A stretch of DNA of 64,000 nucleotides from contig OZ024849.1 of the NCBI GenBank assembly GCA_964017145.1, positions 558,001 through 622,000 on the forward strand, in the 5' to 3' direction. Position 1 is the first letter of the stretch. Each line of letters opens with the position of its first letter. Of this stretch, positions 33,866 to 46,100 are shown in pieces. The DNA is from Agrocybe praecox (Eukaryota; Basidiomycota; Agaricomycetes; Agaricales; Agrocybaceae). The notes beneath the pieces are model-generated. The model saw only the letters and a program-made list of their open reading frames with translations, was not told where the DNA came from and searched no databases. The position numbers and the translations under genes were made by a program.

Positions 33866-34160
33866 GCGCCCTAAAAAAGAACCATACTACCAGACCATCA
33901 GGCCGATGACGGTACCCCACGTGGTACTTTGATAGGACGTGGAAGAGTGGAAAATGGACGTGGGTGGGCGTGTGGGAATGAGTAGCGGCAGAGTAGAAAT
34001 GAGTGTGGGTGTGGGAAGAGGCAAGTGTGTTCTTAGCATCCCTCGCTCCTCTGATCTCGGCAGATTTTCTCTCTTCCATTATATAAGTACATATAATTAA
34101 GCGCTCGTCTCTCAAGCGATACCACGCTCGACACTCCAGCTCCGCATATATACAATGCGC
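33866..34160. other. Short intergenic region 3' of gpi1
   Basis: About 300 bases between the gpi1 relic and the gpi1 stop. Contains GTGGGTGTGGG-type G/T repeats (33,958-34,020). A 62-codon plus-strand frame at 34,155-34,343 overlaps the gpi1 3' end antisense and is probably a shadow. Confidence 0.5.
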
Positions 34161-36689
34161 CTACTCTACTTTCTCCTTCCCCTTCTCCACCATTTCCTTT
34201 TTACTCCCACCAACTTCATCCTCCCCGAACCCAAACCTACCCCCAGCGCCCCGCTCGAACCTCCCAATAGAACGCACATGCTCGCCTTTCAACACGAGCC
34301 AGAGCAATCGCAGGGGGTTATAGTGAGTGAAGAGTCTTCGTGAGAGGTGTACTTGATTGTAAAAAAATAAATAAGTTCTACGTTCCACGAGATAAAGAAA
34401 AAAGGGGACATACCATACTGGACGAATATCGCAGAAAGCGGGATTGGCTAGCTCTGTTAAAATCATTGTTCATTCCCTTCTTCAATGGAATATAATCGCA
34501 TATAAAGAACATACCTCAAGAGAGAGGTACGCTGGAACCGGAACTCGTACCACCTCCAGCCCATCTTTGACGAGTTTCGTACTAGGAAGATGAACGAGGA
34601 AGTATACACCGCCTATATTCGCGTTCATAAAAAAGGTTGGAGAAAACAAGGAGAAAAAAAGTCAAACTCACCACCCAACCGTCCAGGATCCTTAACTCTC
34701 AACATGATCAAGAACAACGGGAAATGGTTAAGGAGCGCGAGGAGCGTTTCAAGTGTCGCTTGAAGGAGGAGCGTGAGGAGTCTTATCTGTGTTATAATCA
34801 TCCGTTAGTACATGCATTATGTAAAGAAAAATGAAGAAAAGAAAGAAAGAAAAAAACTCACACCCCCAAAAACCAGATAATACACCCCAACTGTCGGCCC
34901 GAGAAACGCAAGGAGCGTAAACACGACAGTCCCAAAGAGGAGTTGGTCGAGGTCGTAGTGGAACGTGTCCGTACGGTTTTGCCGGAGTGCGTTTGAGCGT
35001 TTGCCTATATCGTGTGATCAGTACGCCTTTATTTTGAATTTGAAAAGACAAACACACCTCGAAACACCCCGCCCAACAACCCTGCCCCACCAACAACGCC
35101 CACGAGGCGATACACGGCGCGCGTGAGTTCGTAAGCAATGCGCAGGTTTGGGGTGAGCAGGAGGGTCGTTAGATCTGAGAGGATGGAGAGTAGGAGTGTG
35201 AGCCCACCGAAGGGGAGAAGGACGAGGGGTACGAAGGAAAGGAGGGGAAGGGGAAAGCCGCAAAAGGCGAGGTGAGCACCCCGATGGACTTTATTATGGA
35301 TGGTGGGAGGGGCGGGAGGGAGGCTATATGTAGTGATTAGCAAGATGGAATGAACGGGAAAAAGAAGAAATAAGAAAAGCGCACCTTCCCACCAATCCAA
35401 CACCCCTACCAAAACACGCACATAGAATGCGCTGAGCTCCGCATTGAGCTTGAGCCCTGCAGGCCATGCGTCTAGCCATGCGAGGACGCTCCGGGGGTGG
35501 GTGAAGATGTATTCCTGGTCATGTATGATGTAATTTTTAGTACTCTCCTTCTTGATTAAAAGTGTGAACACACCCTAACGACCCCATTCCACACAGCAGC
35601 CAACAGCTCGCTGTTATCAGCCACGTAAGACCCAAAGGCGATGCCGAGGGTTATGTCGTTCAGGATGAGCCAGGCAGTGTTGAAGAAGCTGTGATGTGTC
35701 GCATTAGTGATTTTTTATTCATGTGGTGAAAAGGAAATGAAAGAAATAAAGCTCGGAAAATACGAACGAAGACAGACAAAGAAACCCGCACAACCCGCAC
35801 ACTCACTTGGTATACCTCCACGCATAAACCCCCACGCGCCCGATGTCCTTCCGCTGCAGCGTGCTTACTTGAGTGGCGAAGAAACGAGCTTGGGAGAGTT
35901 GAGTGTCGATGTGTTGGGCTATGAGGTGGTAGTTAGTTGGTGTTTGGCAACAAAAGGAAAGAAAGAATACACACCGACAGCAGAGATGTCTTTTAATCTG
36001 ACTCTCACCCTCACTTTCACTTTTCCTCCCGGTCGTTCCTCGGTGTATGTCCACACATGGAGGTTCGTGAGCCGCTTGAGGAGGGTGTACAGCGTCAGTA
36101 GAGGGTTGCAAAGACCGCGGCTGAGGGTATGGGACGGAGAAGCAAAAGATAGCAGGAACGTAGCCGTTACTGGGAGGAGTTTTTGCTTTCGTTGTTTTGA
36201 AGAAAAATGGAGCAAAAACTGCACAAACGAAGCGGCGTTCATCTGATTGATGACCGTATCGTCCAACACGGGGCCTTTTGGTGCATGCTGATAGGTGAAA
36301 TCGTATCGTGCAAGTGCGGCGTAGTAGTCTTCTTTGGGTGTGGGTGTGGATATCGGATGATGGAGGGTATAAAAACGCAAAGACTTGGGTATATGCGCGT
36401 CATATAGGATGTATGTAAACTCTTCCTGCTCTTTTAGGTGCGCCAAGCGTAGCTTTCTGGGGAATAACAAGTGGGGAAAGGAAAATGAGCAGGTACCAAT
36501 GGGCTTTGAGTCGCCCGCGCAAGAGTTTTTGACGGCTTGCCAGGAGAGTGTTTCGTCAAATACACGGCTGTCTGTACGATTATGGACAAGTGCAGCTACG
36601 CATATAGCAGGCTGTGTCCATCCATAGACGGTGTATTCCACCTCGATCAAGTCTTGTGTAGGTCGAGGCCAAAACACGATGATCGTCAT
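34161..36689 (-). CDS. gpi1: Gpi1/PIG-Q, subunit of the GPI-N-acetylglucosaminyltransferase (about 649 aa)
   Basis: Subunit of the ER-membrane complex that transfers GlcNAc from UDP-GlcNAc to phosphatidylinositol, the first step of GPI-anchor synthesis. Exons complement(34161..34451, 34515..34612, 34672..34786, 34862..35004, 35058..35288, 35385..35514, 35574..35688, 35807..35918, 35975..36689) total 650 codons. Start [14 protein letters not shown], followed by [12 protein letters not shown]. Family-diagnostic segments: [20 protein letters not shown] (about residue 276), WPAGLKLN (about 331), [14 protein letters not shown], then [31 protein letters not shown] (about 450), [10 protein letters not shown], and HYNPLRLLW near the end. 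The acceptor of the exon starting 35,288 was chosen to keep frame; an alternative acceptor at about 35,323 shifts it. The final exon may hide an in-frame intron. The only clear housekeeping gene here. Confidence 0.85.
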
Positions 36690-36710
36690 TGTAGTGTCGA
36701 TTTAATTTTA

Positions 36711-37146
36711 GACGGAAAACAGGTGTTTGTGTGGGATTTTGCTGGCTGAGGTAGCTCTGTTCATGCCCGCCAACGCTCATCGCACCCCCATATTTCAACT
36801 CTCTGCACTCCGAGCTACGCGCTTCTTTCATCTTTACATCCTCTTCCACGGGCGCTCCTCCTTCTCAATAAAACCAAACGAAGACGAGCTGAAGACCCAC
36901 CTCTGGCCTGCAGACGCGTTTAATTTTATAGGAAGCTTCAAGCAGGAGATGAAGAAGTTTGGGTGTTGGGGGACTTACTGGATATTCCGGAGACTATCTC
37001 GGAGAACAGGTCTTGGGCTGTTTAATAGGTGCGTACTTTTCCTCTTATTTACCATTCACCAGAATATCTTATCCTATCTCTCTCTAGACCGCGGAAGTCC
37101 CCCCGTCGGAATACAACTCAATCTGTCGGTTATCGGTACTCATCCA
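36711..37146. repeat. Duplicated block Y, copy 2
   Basis: Same orientation as 15,942-16,456. It begins 22 bases upstream of the gpi1 start codon (GACGGAAAAC...), so it may now supply the gpi1 promoter. It ends abruptly at 37,146, where the NLR2 3' flank starts. Confidence 0.8.
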
Positions 37147-37964
37147 CTTGAGAGTAGTGTCAGCCGCTGAAACTTTATAGAGAGCTTACTATTACGCTTG
37201 TGATAACCGCTGGAGTATATCGCAGGTCTTATCGCAGGTCATTCAGTCTCGAAAATGATCAAGCGTTGAGCTTGATCTATCAGGCCTGGGAAATGTGAGT
37301 TGTTTTCCTCTTTTTTCTGTGCTACTATATGCAGCTAGAGCTGGAAGGATGCAAGCGCACGCCAGCATGCGGAATTCTATAGCTGTTAGTTTGTTGGAAT
37401 TCAAAGATTTCGTTGCTGATTTCTGCTCTTCAGCGACGTCAAATTCATCCTCACTAATTCTCCACCTACATTGCTGTCATACTGAACAAGCCCAGCATGC
37501 TCAAAGCGATATAATACCAGCTGGGGTATCAGCCTTTTAATGGCAGCCCACGCCCGCGAGGCAAATGGTCTCTTACACCACCGTCAGTGACGTTGATCGT
37601 TGATCATCGCATCACAGGCAACTTGCACCTCATGCGATCCTCTTGGTCAACACTACTCGTATGGAACTTGGACGAGTTCGAATCCTCTGTTTGTCCGTCG
37701 TCGGTTCATCTGGATATGAATACATTTGCTACGTTGGACTCCGAGGAAGGCACTCGCCATCCTTGGCTCTGAACTTGAACCACGTACACCGTAGAATGAC
37801 CTCCTTTCCGTATATAAGCACCAATATAAATTATATTACTATTCGTATAGTAGACAATAATATCTACTGTTCTGACTGCACGTAACGGAAAGCCGAACAA
37901 AGAGGAACAAGATAGGTATGCAGTTATTGAGTTATCGTTGGTACTCGTCCCTAGCAGCGCGATT
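37147..37964. repeat. 3' flank of NLR2 (shortened repeat-unit copy 2)
   Basis: Matches 18,559-19,460 and about 51,478-52,379 with a further internal deletion near 37,405. No gene supported. Confidence 0.8.
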
Positions 37965-40900
37965 TCACGATGAGTAACATCCCTCCCATTCTTCACCAAT
38001 CATTGCTCCTTTGAAGTCGATAGATCCATCTCCAGCGCTTCGGTTGATGATGAGAGTGTTTCGTGGTTGGATGACATTCAATTCTCTCGGAATGCACATG
38101 AGCCTCTGGTCTTTCTTTTTGAGCGACGTAGTAATCCAGCCACTCTCTTGTAATGCCCATTCATATGGCCCTGAGTCAGGATCCACATCCCAGACCCTAA
38201 TTGAACCATCATCGTAGCCACATATAACCTGTTTGTCGTCTCTGGAGAAGGTGACTGCCTCGGACCAACTAGGACATCGGCTAACAAGTAAGAGCTCAGC
38301 GCAACTTTCGTTTGAGATGAACGACCAAATTCGAATAAATCCATCGAAGCAGGTGCCGACGATCCTCTTGCCGTCATTTGAGATGCTGAAGGAATGAAAA
38401 AAAAACACGGTTGGGTTTTCACCATAGAGGGTCCCGAATTGATATGATGTTTTGATGATCCTAAGACATTCGCCAGATACTATGTCCCAGACTTCGCACA
38501 ATGTGATATCTGACTCGCCTGATGACGCAGGCCACCGTGCGCAGATAGCTAATTCTCTCCCGTTGCTTGAAGCTTGTACCCATTTGATTTTACTCATCAT
38601 TGTTGTGATAACATTGCCTGTTAGCGCATCCCAGACGACAACTGAGGGGGGTCGGTCCTTTCCAAAAGCGTCAAATCTGCCCACGAGATACTGCTCATTG
38701 TCTGCGAAGAAGAGAAGATCTGGATCGTCTCCATCTATGACGATCTCTATTTCTCTGCCGTTGCTGATGTCCCATATCTCGATCACCCGACGTCGATCGA
38801 CTCTGCATCCGTCGCTGGTCTGTTTAATGAATGCCAATCTCCTTCCCCTTCTTGACAAAATGATTGACTCATAACGGATATCTGGACCATCATCGCGTTG
38901 CAAAAGCAAGATTTCTTCGCCAGTTGTTGCACTCATCACCTTTATAGAGAATTCCTCGTCATATAGGCAAGAAGCAATAATTTGGCCATTATCAGAGAGT
39001 GAATTATCACTTGTGCCCGGAGTTAATATTGCCTTTACTTCAGCCCCTGTCGTTGCATCCCATGCTTGCACTTTCTCATCGGTGACGGACACAATATTTC
39101 GAGAGTCATTTGATGTTGTAATTCCCTGGACGGCGCGCAGGGGCGTTTTAAACGTATACTCGCTATGCCATGAATCCCGTTTGACCGGCTTTGACTTGTC
39201 CGGGTCCCAGGACCACACACATACACCTTTCCACGTCCCTACACCTATCCGTGAACCATCGCGTGAAAACGCAATATCAATTGGATAGCGGCTTGTGTCG
39301 ATGACCTGTAACATTGTGCCTGTTGGTATATCCCAGACGTGCAGTTTCCCATCATCTGAAATGGACACAATGTATGTACCGTCGTACGAGAAATTAAGTG
39401 CCTTGATCCGACCTTGTTGAGGAACCTCCATCAGAAGATCCCCATCCAATATGTCCCATACTTGCGCAGTATTATTTGAGCCACATGCGGCCATTTTACC
39501 ATCAGACGATATGGCATATGGGGCCGTGGTATATAGGGTAGAGTAATTCATATTTGCCGATAATGTAAGTGCTTTGAGTTTAAGTGCGCACTCTGACGAT
39601 GTATCCCATATTTCAAGCGAGTGAACGCCACCAATATAGAATTTCTGCAGAGCAAACGAAAAGGCCATACACCATCCATGTTTCAGGGTGAATCTGGGAA
39701 TCTTCACGATTCTTAGCAAATGGCCTGTCAAAATATCCCGAATCTCCAATTGAAGGTGGCTATCGGAATGGTCTAGTGATACCGCAAGAATGTGTGTTTC
39801 CTCAGTCGAAACCACTGCATGGAGAGCTTTAAACTCATTTATCAATTGAAAGGTAAAAGCACCCCATATGCAAACAAGCTTGTCACGCTCATGGTGAGAT
39901 ACAACCACGATTTTTGATCCATCCCGTGAGTATTTGACAAGTTGACACTCATTGCTACTCAGCATATGCTGCTGCTGGCCGGTAGCAGCGTCCAATACCA
40001 CCACAGCAGTTTTCATTCCAACAACCAGCTGTTTGCCGTCGTTGGAGAAAGAAATGGTTTGTGCTGCTTCCTTGAGTCGTTTTGCCGTTAGTGGCACGAC
40101 AGCGAAGTCCTTCAAATACAAGGGTATGCATCGGAATTTGATCTTCCATGCTTGCAAAAGCAGTGAAGTTGACTGCCATGTCGCCAACGAGGAGATGTAC
40201 AGATGTGGGGTCGACTCGGCAGTGGGTTGACCACTAAAATACCCTGCAAAATCGCCAACATTTTGAAGATCCTGTTGAAGCCGCGGGTTGTTCTTCAATG
40301 AAAATGACATTAGTGGGACGCCCCAAATAAGAGTGGATTAGATATACCTCGGATACGCAATATGCCGCGTGAGTCAGCAAGTACGAACATTTTCCGCTTG
40401 ATCCGAGCAGGTTCATTGCCTCGATCCAGAACAAGACATGAATTTCAAGGAAATCAAAGATAATGTCGCATAGCTGGTTTTTGTTTGCGTCTCGAGCAGA
40501 GGAAAGATGGTCTGCCCAATGCACACATGCATATCTCAGTATGAGTGATATATTCTTGCTCACATTCTTCTGTAGTTCTTCCGCGTTGTCAGAGTCCAAG
40601 AGATACGATGATTTAATATCCCCCATATTGAACCTCAGACCTATATCCTTGGAGTTCATAATGCGGAAACAGGCGTGGGTAAGAATACCATGTTGAACCT
40701 TTGCATCGCATGAGAACATCACGTCCTTGTTGTCCACGAGGAAGTTTGAACGAGCACAATTCAAAATGAAGTCTGGGAAGGATGCGTGATACCAATACAC
40801 ACGACCGTCTTGCTCATAGAGAACAGCATGCAGACTCTCGACTAGCATACTTGCGACGCCAGTCGTGGTGTCCACCAACCCAGCCGCAACGGAAGTGGAG

Positions 40901-42759
40901 ATCCGCTCAAAAGAACAGAGCAAGGTGTGAAGGACACTTAGACGAGTCGGAATAACATTGTCATCCAGGTCAGAAAAGGCTTCGCGCATAATTTGTCGAT
41001 ACAACTCGTCAATCGAGCCAAAGTCAGATGATATTGAGGAGAGGAGACGGCGGAGCAGCATTAGCTGCTCCTCCTTGTCAAGTTTACGCCTAGTCAATAT
41101 CTTCACCACCGTGGCTGCATAGATGAATAAGCCAGCAGCCTGGTCATTTAGCTGACTGATTTCCGGTGTTCCTTGCAAGCTTTTAAGCTTTGCATCTAGG
41201 TATGTCCTTGTGTCCAACTCCGCATCTTCTATTGGAACATTCTGAAGCTTGCAAATAGCACTCGGCTGGAATCTTTCCCCCAGTGCGGCGATATCGGGAT
41301 CAGGCCGACTGGTGACGAGAAACTTGAGACCAGTGAATTTGCCATCCTCGAGTGACTGCAGTAGTTGTTCCAAAAACAACGCTTTTTGAGCGTCATCAAT
41401 CTCATCGAGGGCATCAATGACGACGAGGTAGGTAGGTGAATAACGGTGCTTTTTTTCCATCCACGGTTGGAAAAGAAATTTCGCCAGTTGTTTTTGAACA
41501 TTATCGAACTTCAATGCACCCGAAGTGTCGACCCTTTGTAAAACAATCCGAAATGAATCGCATTTCTGGGCGAGCTGAAATACAATGGTGGGTACTATCC
41601 GTTGCAGACTTTTTGTTTCTCCAAACTGTCGAGAACAGAAGAAGCTGGCTCCCAGAGACGTCGGCTGCCCTTCCCAGAACCGTGTTGCAATCGTATATGC
41701 GATGGTTGTTTTCCCTGACCCCGCCTGACCAGTCAACCAGAACGCGGGCGGACTATCTGCAGATGAATCGTTCGCCCAATCTGTAATTTCTTTCAAGATT
41801 GCAACACGTGTTCCCTCAGTGCAAGGTTCACGCTTTATCGCGTCCTTTCCGTCGTAGATATAACGATGGTCAGCTCGGTCAGATGGGTTTAAATCATTTC
41901 GAAGTTTCTCTTCCTGTAAAGTCGATGAACAGGATATTCTCTTACGTCAGTCGGTATCAAATGCTTACTCGTTTCTCGTCGCGTAATTCATCCACCGCTA
42001 TTCCTGTGATCCCAGCCATTGCCATCTGCATAAACCAGAGTTGTCAGGAAGAGTAATTCCGAAGAAAACAATTTCCTTACATTGAACCTGTCTGTCGCCC
42101 GTTTAATCTTTCGAGAGATATCCATCATCTGATCCTTATAATTGTCGTAGTCGACCTGATTAAAGACATTCGAGTGCAAGCGGCTATTGAGAGTTGAGAT
42201 TTGTTCCAACTCTTGAGCGATCTCCCTGTAAAGAAATCAGTCGAACTAAATAGAATTAAGAGGTCATAATATCTTATGTCTTATACTGTTCCACCGTCTG
42301 ATTGACAACACTATGAGGATTGGATCCCACCTCCATTTTTGCCAGTACAGTACCAAGAAGCTGTAACGTCTCTTCGAGAACTGTTTGCAGTTGATCCTTG
42401 TTGTCGTTGATGTCCTGGAAAAACATTCGCTATTAGATGCTCAAGTTGCCTGTTAACTCGCTTCTTACCTTCCTTACTTCCATTATAACATTAAGAAGTT
42501 TAAAAGCCATCTTGACTGGATTCCCGTCAATGCATCCTGCTATCTTGGGTACGATAGACAACGCAAATCTTCCCGAAATCTTCAAATTATCGGCCAGAGT
42601 CGACAATGTCTGGGGGCCCATTGATGGGTCGTCTTTCGGCGCTGATTTATGGGGTGTGCTGGGAGATATGGGAATAGGTTCATTGGCACTACGCTTGAAG
42701 AAATTCCTCAACTTCTTCCTCCACGACTTGGGGTTTGGCGGTGCTGAAGACGACGACAT
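37965..42759 (-). CDS. NLR2: NACHT-WD40 STAND protein (1504 aa)
   Basis: Fungal NLR-type sensor. Exons complement(37965..40292, 40348..41913, 41969..42025, 42081..42225, 42287..42414, 42469..42759) sum to 1505 codons in frame. Residues 1-207: basic N terminus (MSSSSAPPNPKSWRKKLRNF), then a helical region resembling the four-helix domains (HeLo/MLKL-like) at the N terminus of many fungal NLRs; that likeness is inference. NACHT: GQAGSGKTT (Walker A, about 269), YLVVIDALDEID (Walker B, about 370), TSRPDPDI (about 408). Residues 730-1504: about 14 WD40 blades, each with [VI]xxWDxxxG-like endings (IWDISNG, VWDALTG, VWDIVSG, VWDVDPD), enough for two seven-bladed propellers. In such proteins ligand binding by the repeats triggers NACHT oligomerisation and effector activation. 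The last intron (55 nt) changes frame between NACHT and WD parts; its placement is supported by all three copies. No disruption. Confidence 0.9.
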
Positions 42760-42859
42760 GAGTGCTAGGAGCAGCGAAAAACACAGCCTTTGCTGAGCGC
42801 TCGCTGAACCTTGATAACCATTCCCTTCATATTGTCACACTCGTGACAAAGGTTAAAAA

Positions 42860-43500
42860 TATCGTTTATTATCATAGTTAATGGAAGATGTCCCAACGAG
42901 GAAACAATGGGACGTGCACATTGAGTATGGCGCCCAGTATATCTGCAATAACATTCAAGCGACCGATGTAAGTACATGATACGACAGCAATAATCATTCG
43001 AGAGTGAAAGGAGACGTACAACCAAGTTTGTATGGGTCCAGAATTAATGTGTCGACTCCTCCCGCTTCTCTTTTGTTGAATGTTTGAGTTCTGTGGGTTT
43101 ACCGAGCATTTCAGCGATGACGTAGACGCTCTTACCCACAGGTGTGTAGTAAATTCGATCACGAGTAGCCTTTGTAAACGAAAGCAAGCTTTCGTGACGA
43201 ATTATCTTCTGAAAAATGTCAGTTGGGGAGAACATACAACTAGATATCGTCGGACAAAGAAATAACAACAACGTACATACTGCCAACCTGACTACGACAA
43301 TATGCAGTATCTTCATTCGGATATAGTCAAAATCAAGCGGTATCTACCTCATTGAAAACAAAATACTCACCGCCACCTATTAAGGCGTCATACCTCTGAC
43401 TTTCCTTCCTAGAATGTTGCGATGTCGACGCGTGGACTGCTAATCATGATTGTACTCATGACCTGAAGATCGTAGGAATACGCTGGTGGTAGAAATTAGA
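42860..43500. other. Diverged 5' flank of NLR2
   Basis: Minus strand carries short open frames (for example 43,044-43,316, with VYVIAEMLGKPTEL) that align with frames upstream of NLR1 and NLR3 (VIAKILGKTTELL in copy 3). In copy 1 an indel breaks the frame. They look like exons of a small repeated gene, but no splice model worked in all copies. Confidence 0.35.
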
Positions 43501-43630
43501 CATAAAGTGCTCTTCGTGGATTAGAAACAAAAGAGAACTCACGCTCTCTTTGGTCCTACCCGTTTGCATGTAAACTAACGTTTAACTTGTTATATTAGGA
43601 AATTGGACTGAGATGTTGAGAATGACTTAC

Positions 43631-43960
43631 CTTCATTAATTCCTTGGTGCAAATATCCCCAATGATAAGGTTGTTTTCGTCATGCGTCTCCGTTGGAAAT
43701 CCAGACCGAACCTTGCGCAGAGTGACACTATATGCACCGTCCATTCGGCAAAAATACGGAGTCCTGATTTTCTGGACTAGCTCTTGCTCATCGATATGAC
43801 GTACAATTCTAGCTGGAAAATGCTTCTCGTTTTGTGTGAAAGTGCGTAGTTCAGCCTGCGACCTAAGTATCTTGTGACGGTACTGGCCTAACACGACGAC
43901 ATTGACATTTAAGGTGATACCATCCTTCCACGTCCATTGTGGTGAGGGTAGAGTAGGGGG
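43631..43960 (-). CDS. Exon of unknown gene X (unit 2 copy)
   Basis: A 110-codon open frame ending at a GAAG/GTAAGT donor at 43,631. It contains TWKDGITLNVNVVVLGQYRH, ARIVRHIDEQELVQKI and HDENNLIIGDICTKELMK, with alternating hydrophobic residues suggesting beta structure. A following exon probably lies at 43,4xx-43,55x (GACCAAAGAGAGC/GTGAGT). A shortened piece of the same protein (ARHIDEQEVVRQ) occurs on the plus strand at 50,170-50,205 in the inverted R unit, where it is cut off at the joint with the NLR3 3' flank. The family is not recognised; start and full exon structure unknown. Confidence 0.4.
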
Positions 43961-43969
43961 TAGTGCTGG

Positions 43970-46100
43970 TATTTAGGGACTTCTGCAAAGAGAAACATTG
44001 ACTGAAGTGGCCATTGTCATTAAGCCCAACCCCCCTTGCTGCTGTTGAATTGGCATGCAAGGAAGACGACAAGGGATTGCGTTTCCGGTAGCACAGATAG
44101 GGTGAGGTAAATCTCACTGGGGACAGCAGCACACGCAGGAGCCGGCTTGCGAGCCTCTGAAGCTCGAACGAGCCAGTGGAGTGGTGTCTCATTTCCATGT
44201 TTCACGATCAAGCCACTGTCAAGGATAGTTGGATAGATGAGTCGAACGACGACTTCTGCGAATTGGTGCATTGGGAACAGTGTGTATGCATCATAAGAAA
44301 GGTTATTGGTATTAACATATCCATAGTACTAATCGCCGTTAAGTATTGTTCACTGACAAAAGAAAGAAAGACAAAAACATACCTCCCCGTGAGTCCAATC
44401 GCACGCAATACCTCGGATTCCCTAAAACCATCTTCTTGTCTTCGTCTTTTTTATATACCACGTCGTCAGCTCATGGTAATTTGAAATTATAGCATGTATG
44501 GGGTACAGAGAGGCGGCGAGCGAGGAAGTTCATGGTCATTGTAGTGTTCGGGTGACTTTGGGTTCACCTGGTTATCGGTGTTGGTCGGTCGTATTCGGCC
44601 CGCCGTCTAATTTTGGATTATGTACGTTCGCGTCAAGTTTTCTCTTTCATGCAGCGTCCTCCTCCGATCCTTCATCGATTGTTTGCCCAGCCTCTCTTCT
44701 GCGCGTGGAATCGAGCCCTCTCAGTGACCATCGATATGTGAGTCTCCAAAACGGACGACATTGGACAGAGGACGTTCGATGCAGCGTGCATGGGGAAATC
44801 TCAGTGGGCACTGGAATCGCGTCCTCCTATCCTCTCGAATATGATGCCATTGTTTCTAGAAACTTACCCGCGTCGTTTTCCCATCCTTTTTCCCTAACCA
44901 TCGCTCCTCAATCCCACCCCTCCTCCAACCTTCCCCCATCTTTGTACACCTCTTTCCCACTGTGTTGTCCCCTAGAACGTGTCCGCCGTTCGAAATTGCC
45001 TTTCGTGATCCATGTCCATTCGACGAAATGGTGGGGTCAAACGGAAAAGCCTACAAATCATGTAAGCATCCTTTTCAAGTCTTGCAGAAGCGTGGACACT
45101 CACCCCTGGGCCACAGCAGTCGTGTGGACACATCAATCAACCTTGTAGTCTCAAAGGAAAGAGCCCCGCTTGCCTAGGGGTATGTAAGTCTTGCCTTCAA
45201 CCTCTTGACACTTCAAACCCCTTACCCTCGTGTTTAGAGCCATCTCAGCGCGTGAACCGACATCGAACAAGGGTTCTATCGTCGATGTATGCAGCGATGT
45301 AACCAGGCGAGGAAATCAATTGGAAAATCTAGATCCAGAAATGGGTAAACAGGTAAGTGCCATTATCAAGTTTGGCTGAATTTCACGAAACTTACCATGT
45401 GCAGGGATCGTCATGACTACTATCGTGTCTCGATAAACGTAAACCGAGCTCGTAGGAGTGATTCCGGCGTCGGGGGTGCGGGAGGATGAGGACTTTAGTT
45501 GCAAGGGTGACGCAGATAAATAGGTAAGTATTGTTTTCATAGAATTTACAAACACTCACCATCGTCCTCCTATCAAATTAAAGGAGTCGTGTGGGTCTGT
45601 TAAAGATGCATGTAAGTGTGCTGTTCGCATTTTTTGATAGTTCGTAAACACTTAACATCGTACCAGCCCGTGGATCGAGTTTGTTTGCGGGATTCTGTGT
45701 TTGACGTGTGTCGAGTGAGGCGGCGAGGGCTTCAACCGTAAGGGTACTGCAAAAGCCATAGGTTGCGCATGTAAGTGTCTTTACCAATCTCTGCACAATT
45801 TCGGAACACTTACCACCCTGTGGCCCGTGGAACTAGAGCATTCCTACGTCGCGTGTAAGTATCGACTTCGTGTTCTCCGTGATTCGTAAACACTTACCAT
45901 TATATTGAGATTGACCTTGACCTGTCAGAACATAAACGAAGCTCGTTCGAGGGATCCCATCGTTGACGTCTGCAGGAACATGAGGCAGCGAGGGCTTCAA
46001 TGGCAACGTGTGAAAAAGGGCGGTGTTTTCTCGTAGGTTATTCAGTTGTGAATCCGGGGAGGAGGAGAACACGAGGAAAATCATACATTGTAGTGCATCC
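43970..46100. repeat. R unit, copy 2 (diverged)
   Basis: Minus-strand array of short coding-like exons separated by introns of roughly 40-60 nt, related to 29.9-31.5, 59.3-61.0 and (inverted) 48.5-50.2 kb. Recurrent exon types: one with PTSSVYVYRDTIVV, one with DPHDSFGS-like residues, one with EALAASLDTRQTQNP. No complete gene could be assembled. Confidence 0.5.

Noticed and set aside
37706..37999. A 97-codon minus-strand frame overlapping the NLR 3' end, with the same length in all three copies (also 19,202-19,495 and 52,121-52,414)
   Set aside because: Equal length follows from the duplication. Most differences between copies change the amino acid (C/S, C/R, G/D, D/Y, R/S, C/W),the opposite of what coding constraint predicts.
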